Below, one piece after another: positions 43,158-50,495 of a stretch of 64,000 nucleotides of DNA. Every line of letters starts with the position of its first letter. Position 1 is the stretch's first letter. Source of the stretch: Fodinicurvata fenggangensis DSM 21160 (lineage in GTDB: Bacteria > Pseudomonadota > Alphaproteobacteria > Kiloniellales > DSM-21159). The notes under the pieces were generated by a model, which worked only from the letters and a program-made list of their open reading frames with translations, had not been told where the DNA came from and did not search any database. The position numbers and the translations under genes were made by a program. The stretch spans positions 186,001-250,000 of the forward strand of contig NZ_JMLV01000002.1 of assembly GCF_000686045.1 (NCBI RefSeq). Reading direction: 5' to 3'.

Positions 43158-44251
43158 AGCGCACCTCCCCCGCGGGCGCGTTGACGCAGCAGCATCCAGA
43201 GGAAGAAGGGCCCGCCCACACAGCTGGTCACGATGCCGATGGGCAGTTCGGCCGGCAGCACCAGTGTACGTGCCAGCAGGTCGGCCAGCAGCAGCAGAGC
43301 CGCGCCCAGCAGCGCCGAGGCGGGCAGCAGGAAGCGATGGTCCGGACCGGCCACCAGCCGCACCAGGTGCGGCACCACCAGTCCGACGAAGCCGATCACG
43401 CCACAGAGCGCCACGGCGGCCCCGGTGGCCAGGGCTGCCAGCAGCAGGATGAACTTCTTGGCCCGCTCCACCCGGAAGCCCAGGTGCGCCGCTTCGGTTT
43501 CCCCCAGCAGCAGCGCATTCAGTGCGCGACCGAGGAAGGGCAGAGCCAGTAGCGGCAGCACCAGGAAGGCCAGGGCCGGAAGCAGGGCGGACCAGTTGGC
43601 CCCGGCGACACTGCCCAGCATCCAGAAGTTCAAATCGCGCAGCTGCTGGTCGTCGCTGGCGAAGATCAAGAGCCCGATGCCCGCCCCGGCGATGGCGTTG
43701 AGCGCGACACCGGCCAGCAGCAGGGTCGCGACATCCGTCTGCCCATGGCCACTGGCCAGACGATAGGCCAGCAGGACGGCGATCAGGCCGCCGCCAAAGG
43801 CGCCGAGCGGCAGGAGATAGGGCAGGAGTTCCGGCGGCAGGCCGGAAAAGAGCATTCCGCCGAAGACGATGGTGGTTGCCGCCGCTAACGCGGCCCCGCT
43901 GGAGACCCCAATCAGGCCGGGATCGGCCAGGGGATTGCGGAACAGGCCCTGCAGTGCCGCTCCGGATACCGCCAACCCCGCCCCGGCCAGGGCCGCCAGC
44001 AGGGTCCGCGGCAGGCGGATATGCAGAAGGACCAGCCGCAGCTGGTCCGGCACGCTCTTGGCGGCGGAGAGCCCCAGTCCCTCGGCCAGTACGGCTACCG
44101 CATCCCCGACCGGGATACGGACCGCCCCCAGTCCGAGCGAGAGCAGCACGACCGCAAACAGGCCCAGGACAAGGCCGGCCATCACCACATGCCGCCGTTC
44201 GGGCAGGCTGTGCACGGCGGAGCGCGGCAAGGACAGACTCAACAGCGCCAT
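43151..44251 (-). CDS. hmuU: Haem ABC transporter permease (FecCD family)
   Basis: A 366-residue FecCD/BtuC-type permease with about ten hydrophobic spans. Blocks: RLPRTLLAALAGAGLAVSGAALQGLFRNPLADPGLIGVSSGAALAA, LLLAGVALNAIAGAGIGLLIF, and VALCGVIGFVGLVVPHLVRLVAGPDHRFLLPASALLGA near the end, where the coupling helix to the ATPase lies. ATG 44251 gives the family length. The long frame to 44443 has no permease character. Four bases separate it from the binding-protein gene. Confidence 0.94.
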   Translation of the reverse strand: MALLSLSLPRSAVHSLPERRHVVMAGLVLGLFAVVLLSLGLGAVRIPVGDAVAVLAEGLGLSAAKSVPDQLRLVLLHIRLPRTLLAALAGAGLAVSGAALQGLFRNPLADPGLIGVSSGAALAAATTIVFGGMLFSGLPPELLPYLLPLGAFGGGLIAVLLAYRLASGHGQTDVATLLLAGVALNAIAGAGIGLLIFASDDQQLRDLNFWMLGSVAGANWSALLPALAFLVLPLLALPFLGRALNALLLGETEAAHLGFRVERAKKFILLLAALATGAAVALCGVIGFVGLVVPHLVRLVAGPDHRFLLPASALLGAALLLLADLLARTLVLPAELPIGIVTSCVGGPFFLWMLLRQRARGGGALC

Positions 44252-44255
44252 GAGC

Positions 44256-45164
44256 TCATTGGCTCCTTGGCGTCTCGGGCAGGGCGAGATTCGGCTGCAG
44301 CTCGGCGGCCAGCTCCCGCACGGCCTGCGGCGTGCGTGGCCCGAATCCCAGCAGCAACAAGGCGTCCATGACGACAAGGCGCCCCGTCTCGCCGGCCGGC
44401 GTACCGGCAATCTCGGGCCGGTCCAACAGGCTCTCGCGGCCACCCAGCGCCTCCAGGGTGTTGCGCGTCACCAGCAGCACCTCCGGCGCTGCCGAGAGGG
44501 CGGCTTCCGGACTCAAGGGCTTGAAGCTTTCGAACGCGCGCACGGCATTGCGCCCGCCCGCCAGGGAAATGATCCCATCCGCCGTCGTTTCTCGCCCAGC
44601 CGCCATAGGCGCGCCGCGCCCAACCGACAGCAAAAACAGGACCCGTGGGCGCGGCTCCGCTTCCGCCAGGGCCGCCTCCAGAGCGGTCAGTTCAGACTCC
44701 AGGCGCTTTGCCAGGCGATCGGCCTCCTCTGCCAGCCCCAGGGCTGTCCCGACGACGCGGGTCTTCTCCGCGACGCCTGCGGGCGTGGGATCGTTGGGAA
44801 CGATCTCGACGCGCACGCCGGCAGAACGCAGATGGGCCAAGGCCTCGGGCGGACCGGCCTCTTCCAGCGCAAGCACGAGATCCGGCTTCAACGCCAGGAT
44901 CGGCTCGGCCGAAAGCGCCCGCAGGTAGCCCACATCCGGCAGGCGTTCGAGCGCGTCTGGGGGATACAGGCTGGTGCTGTCCACGGCCACCAACTGCGCC
45001 TCCGCCCCCAGTTCATGGATGATCTCCGTCACTGCCCCGCCGATGGAGACCACGCGCTCGTGCGCGGGCTCCCGGGCAGATGCCGGGGCGGTGACGGCAA
45101 GGCAAAGCAGGAGGAAGACACCCGGCAGAAGACGGCCCAGAAGAATGTGACCTTGCATGGTCAT
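44256..45164 (-). CDS. hmuT: Haem periplasmic binding protein
   Basis: A 302-residue class III solute-binding protein with an N-terminal signal peptide (HILLGRLLPGVFLLLCLAVTAPASA). The two-lobe fold with HERVVSIGGAVTEIIHELGA, ALERLPDVGYLRALSAEPILALKPDLVL and the long linking helix (RLAKRLESELTALEAALAEA) is visible. It collects haem in the periplasm for HmuUV. ATG 45164 overlaps the stop of hmuS (ATGA). Confidence 0.92.
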   Translation of the reverse strand: MTMQGHILLGRLLPGVFLLLCLAVTAPASAREPAHERVVSIGGAVTEIIHELGAEAQLVAVDSTSLYPPDALERLPDVGYLRALSAEPILALKPDLVLALEEAGPPEALAHLRSAGVRVEIVPNDPTPAGVAEKTRVVGTALGLAEEADRLAKRLESELTALEAALAEAEPRPRVLFLLSVGRGAPMAAGRETTADGIISLAGGRNAVRAFESFKPLSPEAALSAAPEVLLVTRNTLEALGGRESLLDRPEIAGTPAGETGRLVVMDALLLLGFGPRTPQAVRELAAELQPNLALPETPRSQ

Positions 45165-46231
45165 GCCGACATTTCCTCCATCAGGTCGGCGACCAGCTGG
45201 CGCCAGTCCTCGCGTTCCGGAACGCCCGGCTTGCGCACCCCGAACATCTGCACGATCTGATGCCCCTCCGAGTCATAAGCCTCGATGGAGGTGACGCGGC
45301 CATCGCTGGTGGGCTTGCGCACCTGCCAGGTCGAGGCGATGCCGGATTCGTGGAGATGCAGGTTGAAGCCGGCATCCAGCACGTTGTACCAGGCGCCTGT
45401 CTCGCGCAGGTTCGTGATCGGGCCGCCGTGGATCTGGATCACGCCCTGGCTGCCCACGAAGATCATGATCGGCACCTGGCGCTCCGCCGCGAGCTGAAGG
45501 GCCCTTCGGCTCGCGCCCTCCGGCAAGCTGCTGGCGTAGCCCGGCCCGGTCAGCCGCAGGGCCTGGAGCCGTCCCACGCGATGAGTCTGCAGCAGGGGAC
45601 GGAAGTCGTGGGTATCCTTGAGATCGTCCCAGCCGGTCCGCAGGGACTCCACGTCGATCTCATAGTCCGGCAGGTCCGGCTTCTCGCGATAGGCTTCACG
45701 CACGGCAATGGCCGGTGTCTGGTCCTGTGCCTTCAGACGCTCCACGACCCGCCAGAACAGGGCGGGATCGCTGTCGGGGGCCGTGTAGACCTTATGCACG
45801 GCCGTGCCCGTGCGGTCGAAGACCTGCAGGCTGCGCCGCAGCCCGCTCTTCACCTCCTCCTCCACGGCGAAGGCAAAGGCCCAGCGATTGAAGAAAAGGC
45901 GCAGGTCGATCTCCGGATCCAGCACCAGGCCATGCGCCTTCATCAAACGAATGTCGCTGTAGGTGCCATGCTTCTCGTGCACCGCATGCTCGTTGCGGGT
46001 CAGCGCCATGACGCGGCCCAGGTCGGGCAGCGCGTTGACCAGCGCGTGCCAGTCCTCGTCCAGGCGCACCACGCCTTCACCGATGCGGGCGGCCAGCAGC
46101 TCGGCCTCACTCACCTGAAGCCGTCGTGCCAGGTCGCGGGCTCGCAACCCCGGCTCCGATTCCTTCAGGGTTGCTAGGCGCGTAGCCAGACCCACACCCA
46201 CTTCATTTGTGTCTGATATCTGTTCTTCCAT
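45161..46231 (-). CDS. hmuS: Haemin-degrading/haem-trafficking factor
   Basis: A 356-residue HemS/ChuS/HmuS-family protein that binds cytoplasmic haem and passes it on or breaks it down. Two structural repeats are visible, each with a family block: VMALTRNEHAVHEKHGTYSDI near residue 75 in the first, and PIMIFVGSQGVIQIHGGPITNLRETGAWYNVLDAGFNLHLHESGIAS around 250-300 in the second. The proximal haem His corresponds to one of the His residues in the EHAVHEKHG stretch. It lies 24 bases after the receptor gene. Confidence 0.93.
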   Translation of the reverse strand: MEEQISDTNEVGVGLATRLATLKESEPGLRARDLARRLQVSEAELLAARIGEGVVRLDEDWHALVNALPDLGRVMALTRNEHAVHEKHGTYSDIRLMKAHGLVLDPEIDLRLFFNRWAFAFAVEEEVKSGLRRSLQVFDRTGTAVHKVYTAPDSDPALFWRVVERLKAQDQTPAIAVREAYREKPDLPDYEIDVESLRTGWDDLKDTHDFRPLLQTHRVGRLQALRLTGPGYASSLPEGASRRALQLAAERQVPIMIFVGSQGVIQIHGGPITNLRETGAWYNVLDAGFNLHLHESGIASTWQVRKPTSDGRVTSIEAYDSEGHQIVQMFGVRKPGVPEREDWRQLVADLMEEMSA

Positions 46232-46255
46232 GGATTCCTTCTCCTGAACTGAGCG

Positions 46256-48370
46256 TCACCAGGTCAGCGTATAACTGACCATCCCCTTGAAATTGCGGCC
46301 CGGCTCGGCGGCACCGGTGTAGGTTTGGGCGTAAGTCTTGTCGAAAACGTTATCGATCCCGACATCGATGCGCAGACCTTCCAGGGATCCCTCCTGGGGC
46401 ACCCAGCCGGCATAGAGATCGTGCACCACGTAACCGTCCCGCTCCTCGGCGGGATCGTCGGTCTTGTCGAAGTCGTCGGCCGCCAGAATGCGCCAACCTA
46501 CAAAGGAATCGAACTCCGGCAGTTTCAGCGTGCCGTCCAGGTTGACGCGCCGTGGAAACAGCATGCCGAGCTTCTCGCCAGTTTCTTCATTCTCGCCGTC
46601 GATATCGGCATAGTTGGCTGCCAGCCGGAACCGTGGATGATCATAGGACGCCTCGATTTCGTTCCCCGAAAGCTTGGCGTCGGCCACGTTCACGTTCTGG
46701 GTGGTACCGTTGCAGTTCGGGGGGAAACAGGCCGGTGGCCCCGGCTGAACGACTTCCACGTCAATGAAGTCCTCGCCTTTGGTCCAATAGCGCGATCCCT
46801 TGATCTGGAAGCGGTCGCGCGCCTCGAAGATGCCCTCGAAATCCAGACCCGCTCCAATCTCCAGAGTCCGGGTCTTCTGTGGCTTCAGGTCGGGATTGGG
46901 AACAAAGTTGTTCACCCCGAAGCCGGGAAGCTGGAAGTGAACGCCCGATGGATAGAGCTCGCCGAAAGTGGGCGCACGGAAGGCCTCGCCGTAGCTGGCA
47001 AAGAGCAGGCTCCAGTCTGTCGGCAGATAACTGGCCCCTATGCGCGGGGACAGGGCGGTGTCCTTGTTATCCTCCGCACCGTCGCTGCGGGACTTGTAGT
47101 AGTCGTACCGGACCCCCGGAATGACCAGAAACTCACCCGGCAGCGCGCCAAAAGGTTCCCTGAAAGAGAATTCTCCCTGCAGAAAGGCGCCCGCGTAGTC
47201 CGATTCCGCATCGGGCACTGAATCCCGCGACCCGCCATCGACTCGCCCGGTCTGCTTGTCCCGGTGGGCTTCCATGCCATAGGTGAAGGTGACATCGCTG
47301 CTCTCGGAAAGCTGGAAATGGGAGTGGTTTTCCCCCCGGAATCCCAGTGTCTCGATGCGGCGGAACAATCGTTCGCCTTCCGGGCCCGCGCCCAGGTCGT
47401 CCAGGCGCAGGTCCTCGACACTGTTCTCCGTGTAATAGGCGGTCACTTGAGGATTGATCAGAGATTCGTCCGGATTGTCGTAACTGTACGAAAGTCGAAA
47501 AGTCCGGTTCTGTATGGTCTTTTCGACCTTGTCCTCCCCGCCGGCACCCTGGCCATTGATGGGCTCGCGGGCATCGTTGTTGAAGAACATGGCCGATGCT
47601 TCCAGGTTGTGATGCTCGCCCAGCGTCACATCGGTCTTCACCAGTCCTGAGACGATATCGTCGTTGGTGTTGGTCAGGGTATTGCCGTCGCCGAGCTTGA
47701 TACGACCAGAAGCGCGGCGCGTGACACTGGCCAGCAAGCCAACGTTCTCGTCGGGACGGGCAGCCGCCGTGGTGGTGGCGTGCCATTCTCGATTGACGCT
47801 CTGGCCACCCACCCCGGTTCGCAAACCGATGGTATCCCCTGGATCCAGGATGTCATCGGGCCCGATGGTGCGCAGCTCGATTACGCCGCCCGTGGCGCCG
47901 CTGCCGTAGAGCGAGGAACTGGAGCCGCGCAGAACTTCGGCCTCGCGCAGCAGGCTGGGATCGACGAACAGCCGACCGCTGTGGCCCGAGAGAAAGTTCT
48001 GGCGTGCCCCGTCAAGCAGGAGGACCAGGTCGGCCCCACTGAATCCACGGATACTGGGCATCTCGCCGGTACGACGCGGTCCTCCGGTAAACTCCACGCC
48101 GGGCAGGTGCCCAAGGACGTCGTCCATACTGGACGGCTGGCGTCGCTCCATCTCCTCGCGATCGATCACGGAGACCATGCCGGGATAGTTGAAGGCAGCC
48201 ACAGGATTGCGCGTGGCTGTGATGCTGACAGGATCGAGGTTGAACTGGTCGGCGACTGCCAGCTGTTCGCTCTCAGCTTCATCCTGGGCGAAAGCGGGCA
48301 TGGAGAGGGCGGTCGCAAGTGCAAGGCCCCACGACCCAATGGTCAGGCGTGCGATATAGCTGTTCTGCAT
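46256..48370 (-). CDS. hmuR: TonB-dependent haem/haemoglobin outer membrane receptor
   Basis: A 704-residue outer membrane receptor. Signal peptide at residues 1-28 (ends SMPAFA), TonB-box-like DPVSITATRNPV at about 50-60, plug domain with GFSGADLVLLLDGARQNFLSGHSGRLFVDPSLL, and a 22-strand barrel whose last strands include DVGIDNVFDKTYAQTYTGAAEPGRNFKG and end in aromatic W (YTLTW). The class is the haemoglobin/transferrin/lactoferrin receptor family; haem as cargo is inferred from the downstream HmuSTUV. First gene of the operon, with a Fur-like palindrome 143 bases upstream. Confidence 0.92.
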   Translation of the reverse strand: MQNSYIARLTIGSWGLALATALSMPAFAQDEAESEQLAVADQFNLDPVSITATRNPVAAFNYPGMVSVIDREEMERRQPSSMDDVLGHLPGVEFTGGPRRTGEMPSIRGFSGADLVLLLDGARQNFLSGHSGRLFVDPSLLREAEVLRGSSSSLYGSGATGGVIELRTIGPDDILDPGDTIGLRTGVGGQSVNREWHATTTAAARPDENVGLLASVTRRASGRIKLGDGNTLTNTNDDIVSGLVKTDVTLGEHHNLEASAMFFNNDAREPINGQGAGGEDKVEKTIQNRTFRLSYSYDNPDESLINPQVTAYYTENSVEDLRLDDLGAGPEGERLFRRIETLGFRGENHSHFQLSESSDVTFTYGMEAHRDKQTGRVDGGSRDSVPDAESDYAGAFLQGEFSFREPFGALPGEFLVIPGVRYDYYKSRSDGAEDNKDTALSPRIGASYLPTDWSLLFASYGEAFRAPTFGELYPSGVHFQLPGFGVNNFVPNPDLKPQKTRTLEIGAGLDFEGIFEARDRFQIKGSRYWTKGEDFIDVEVVQPGPPACFPPNCNGTTQNVNVADAKLSGNEIEASYDHPRFRLAANYADIDGENEETGEKLGMLFPRRVNLDGTLKLPEFDSFVGWRILAADDFDKTDDPAEERDGYVVHDLYAGWVPQEGSLEGLRIDVGIDNVFDKTYAQTYTGAAEPGRNFKGMVSYTLTW

Positions 48371-48510
48371 TACTGTCTTTTCCCCTAGATTACGGGAATC
48401 GCAGGCGAAAACCGCGCACAGATGCCTGACCCCTCACCTGGTTCGGGCTTTCATCCCCAACCCTCACAACGAGGGCCTGCTTCCCCTTTTCCGGAGACAG
48501 TGATATAAGT
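48371..48510 (-). promoter_or_regulatory. Leader region of hmuR with hairpins
   Basis: The presumed 5' untranslated region of hmuR (minus strand) is about 120-140 bases, G-rich and contains the hairpin CCCTC/GAGGG (48461-48465 with 48471-48475) and a conspicuous AAGCCCGAACCAGGTGAGG run (48435-48453 region on the opposite strand). I compared it with cobalamin, TPP and FMN riboswitch signatures from memory and found no full match, so it is listed only as a possible structured leader. Confidence 0.3.
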
Positions 48511-48512
48511 AT

Positions 48513-48543
48513 TGAGACTCATTTGCAATGATAATGAGTCTCA
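48513..48543. promoter_or_regulatory. Fur-like palindrome and promoter of the hmu operon
   Basis: TGAGACTCATT (48513-48523), nine bases, AATGAGTCTCA (48533-48543): a perfect 11-base inverted repeat. Inside it, TGATAAT-G-AGTCTCA agrees with the Fur 7-1-7 motif at 12 of 14 positions. On the minus strand TTGCAA (at 48527-48522) with TATCAC (17 bases on) resembles a promoter, so a repressor bound here would cover the -35. Iron repression of haem uptake by Fur, or by Irr, is expected but the exact regulator is not shown. Confidence 0.7.
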
Positions 48544-48595
48544 TTTTTGCTTCTCTTTGAAATTCTGTGTTGCTTTCCGCTGAAACTGCCGTGGG

Positions 48596-48985
48596 TCAGC
48601 CCTTGGGTTGGCGCTCAAGATGCCGGCGCAGCAAGCGCACGTTCTTCCGGTTGGCCTTGAAGCCCACGTCGAAGAGCGTGCCCAGAAGGGGTATCGAGCC
48701 CACGGCCCAGTCCAGCGCCACGTTTGCAGCCATTCCCAGCAGCACCATGCGGGAGGCCCCCAGGCGCGCAGACTGCCAAATGAGGTAGGCCGACACACAG
48801 GCCGTTGCCGTATCGCCGACAACGGGCAGGATGCTGGCCACGCCATCCAGGCCGAATCGGATGGAGGTTCCCGGTATGCGCCAGCGGGTGTCGAGCAGGT
48901 CTGCCAGACGCTCCAGTTCGGCCAGACGCTGGGCAAATTCCGGTTTCGGCAAATTCTCTTCAAGGCTGGAGGTCGTCGCCAACAT
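48596..48985 (-). CDS. DUF4112 family membrane protein
   Basis: A 129-residue DUF4112 protein of unknown function. Core: LERLADLLDTRWRIPGTSIRFGLDGVASILPVVGDTATACVSAYLIW, then VALDWAVGSIPLLGTLFDVGFKANRKNVRLLRRHLE, the repeated G-L-D/P-V-G-D pattern that marks the family. Two hydrophobic segments are visible. It has no obvious tie to the haem operon, whose palindrome lies 53 bases beyond its stop. The 229 bases between it and dapC hold no gene. Confidence 0.85.
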   Translation of the reverse strand: MLATTSSLEENLPKPEFAQRLAELERLADLLDTRWRIPGTSIRFGLDGVASILPVVGDTATACVSAYLIWQSARLGASRMVLLGMAANVALDWAVGSIPLLGTLFDVGFKANRKNVRLLRRHLERQPKG

Positions 48986-49214
48986 TCGCTAAAGATGGGA
49001 AGGGATCTGCCGGTGTGAAAGAGTTGCACATCGACCGGCAACAGGAGAACATTCCGTGTTTGTTCTTTCGATATCTTGGGAGTCGTTGATTGACCACCCC
49101 CAGAAGTGGTTTCTTTCGACAGACTGAGGGTCCCTGTTTCCGGTTTGTCCCGCTCGGAGTCCGGAAGAACGCTCCGACTCGCCGTGCCCGCAACCAAAGA
49201 AAGCACAGAGCTTC

Positions 49215-50456
49215 ATGACCTCCATCTCTCCTGCTTCATCCCCGGCCACAGCCCAGGCCCGCCGTGATCCGCGAATCTATCAGCCTTTCATGCGGCTTTC
49301 GCATCTACTGGATGGGGAGAAGCCTGGTGCCTCTCCCTTGCCCGACGGCGCCCCCATCAGCCTGTCCATAGGCGACCCCCAGCTGTCGGCGCCGCCCTTG
49401 CTGGCCGAAACACTGGCTGCCTATCCCAATGACTGGTCCTGCTATCCGCCTTTCCGTGGAACTCCGGATTTCCGCGCCGCCTGCCATGACTGGCTGGTCC
49501 GGCGTTATGGCCTGTCACCGGAAACCCTGGATGCCGACCGCCAGATCCTGCCGCTGCCGGGCAGCCGCGAAGGCCTGTTTTTCGCCACCCTTACGGCCAT
49601 CAATCGCGGCGCTGCCGAGGGACGCACCAAGGTCCTGATTCCCTCGCCGGGCTATCACGTCTATGCCGGGGGCGCGCTCGCGGCTGGCGCCGAGCCCGTC
49701 TTCGTCCCGGCCCGCGCCGACAACAATTTCCTGCCCGATTACGAGGGCCTGCCCAAGGAAACCCTGGATCGCACGGCCATTGCCTTCTTCTGCTCGCCCT
49801 CGAATCCGGAAGGCGCCGTGGCTTCGCGCGAACAGTGGCGTGCCTGGATCGAACTGGCACAACGGCATGGATTCGTGCTGGCGGCCGACGAATGCTACGC
49901 CGACATCTACACGGACGAACCACCGGCGGGCCTGCTGGAAGCCGTGCAAGGCCCCCAGGGCACAGAGGGCCTGTTGACCTTCCATTCGCTGTCCAAGCGC
50001 TCCAGTGCCGCCGGCTTGCGCTCGGGCTTCGTGGCCGGGGACAGCGAACTGGTGGATGGAATCGACGCCTTCATGCGCTATGGCGGTGCCAGCGTTCCCA
50101 CGCCCATCCTGCATGCCAGTGCGGCCCTCTGGCGCGACGAGGCCCATGTGGTGGAAACACGCTGCTACTATCGGACCCTGTTCGAGATGGCCGAGGAAAA
50201 GCTCTGGGCCAAGACGGGGTGGCGCATGCCGGCAGGTGGCTTCTTCGCCTGGCTCGAGGTGGGCGATGGCGAAGCCTTCGCGCTGCGCGCCTGGAAGGAA
50301 GCGGGCCTGCGTGTGCTGCCAGGACGCTATCTTTGCCCGGACGAAGAGGGCGCCGCCCCGGAAGACAATCCCGGCGCACCCTATATCCGGGTTGCCCTTG
50401 TCCACGAGCCGCAGGTCACAGAGAAGGCGCTGGACCGTCTGGCGGAAATGCTCTAG
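49215..50456 (+). CDS. dapC: N-succinyldiaminopimelate aminotransferase (DapC-like)
   Basis: A 413-residue fold-type I PLP aminotransferase. The lysine that holds PLP is K261 in FHSLSKRSSAAGLRSGFVAGD. GSREGLFFATL, PSPGYHVYAGGA, FCSPSNPEGAV and LAADECYADIY are the cofactor-contact blocks. The DapC assignment (succinyl-diaminopimelate branch of lysine and peptidoglycan synthesis) rests on the overall resemblance, particularly SIGDPQLSAPPLL and YPPFRGTPDFRAAC. Single gene ahead of ftsK, 39 bases apart. Confidence 0.85.
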   Translation: MTSISPASSPATAQARRDPRIYQPFMRLSHLLDGEKPGASPLPDGAPISLSIGDPQLSAPPLLAETLAAYPNDWSCYPPFRGTPDFRAACHDWLVRRYGLSPETLDADRQILPLPGSREGLFFATLTAINRGAAEGRTKVLIPSPGYHVYAGGALAAGAEPVFVPARADNNFLPDYEGLPKETLDRTAIAFFCSPSNPEGAVASREQWRAWIELAQRHGFVLAADECYADIYTDEPPAGLLEAVQGPQGTEGLLTFHSLSKRSSAAGLRSGFVAGDSELVDGIDAFMRYGGASVPTPILHASAALWRDEAHVVETRCYYRTLFEMAEEKLWAKTGWRMPAGGFFAWLEVGDGEAFALRAWKEAGLRVLPGRYLCPDEEGAAPEDNPGAPYIRVALVHEPQVTEKALDRLAEML

Positions 50457-50495
50457 AGCCCACTGGCGTTCACGGCAGGGGAGCCGATTGCCAAC

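Noticed and set aside
48960-49193. Minus-strand frame of 77 codons in front of dapC
   Set aside because: Cys/Arg-rich, no start signal, no recognisable content; region treated as noncoding.
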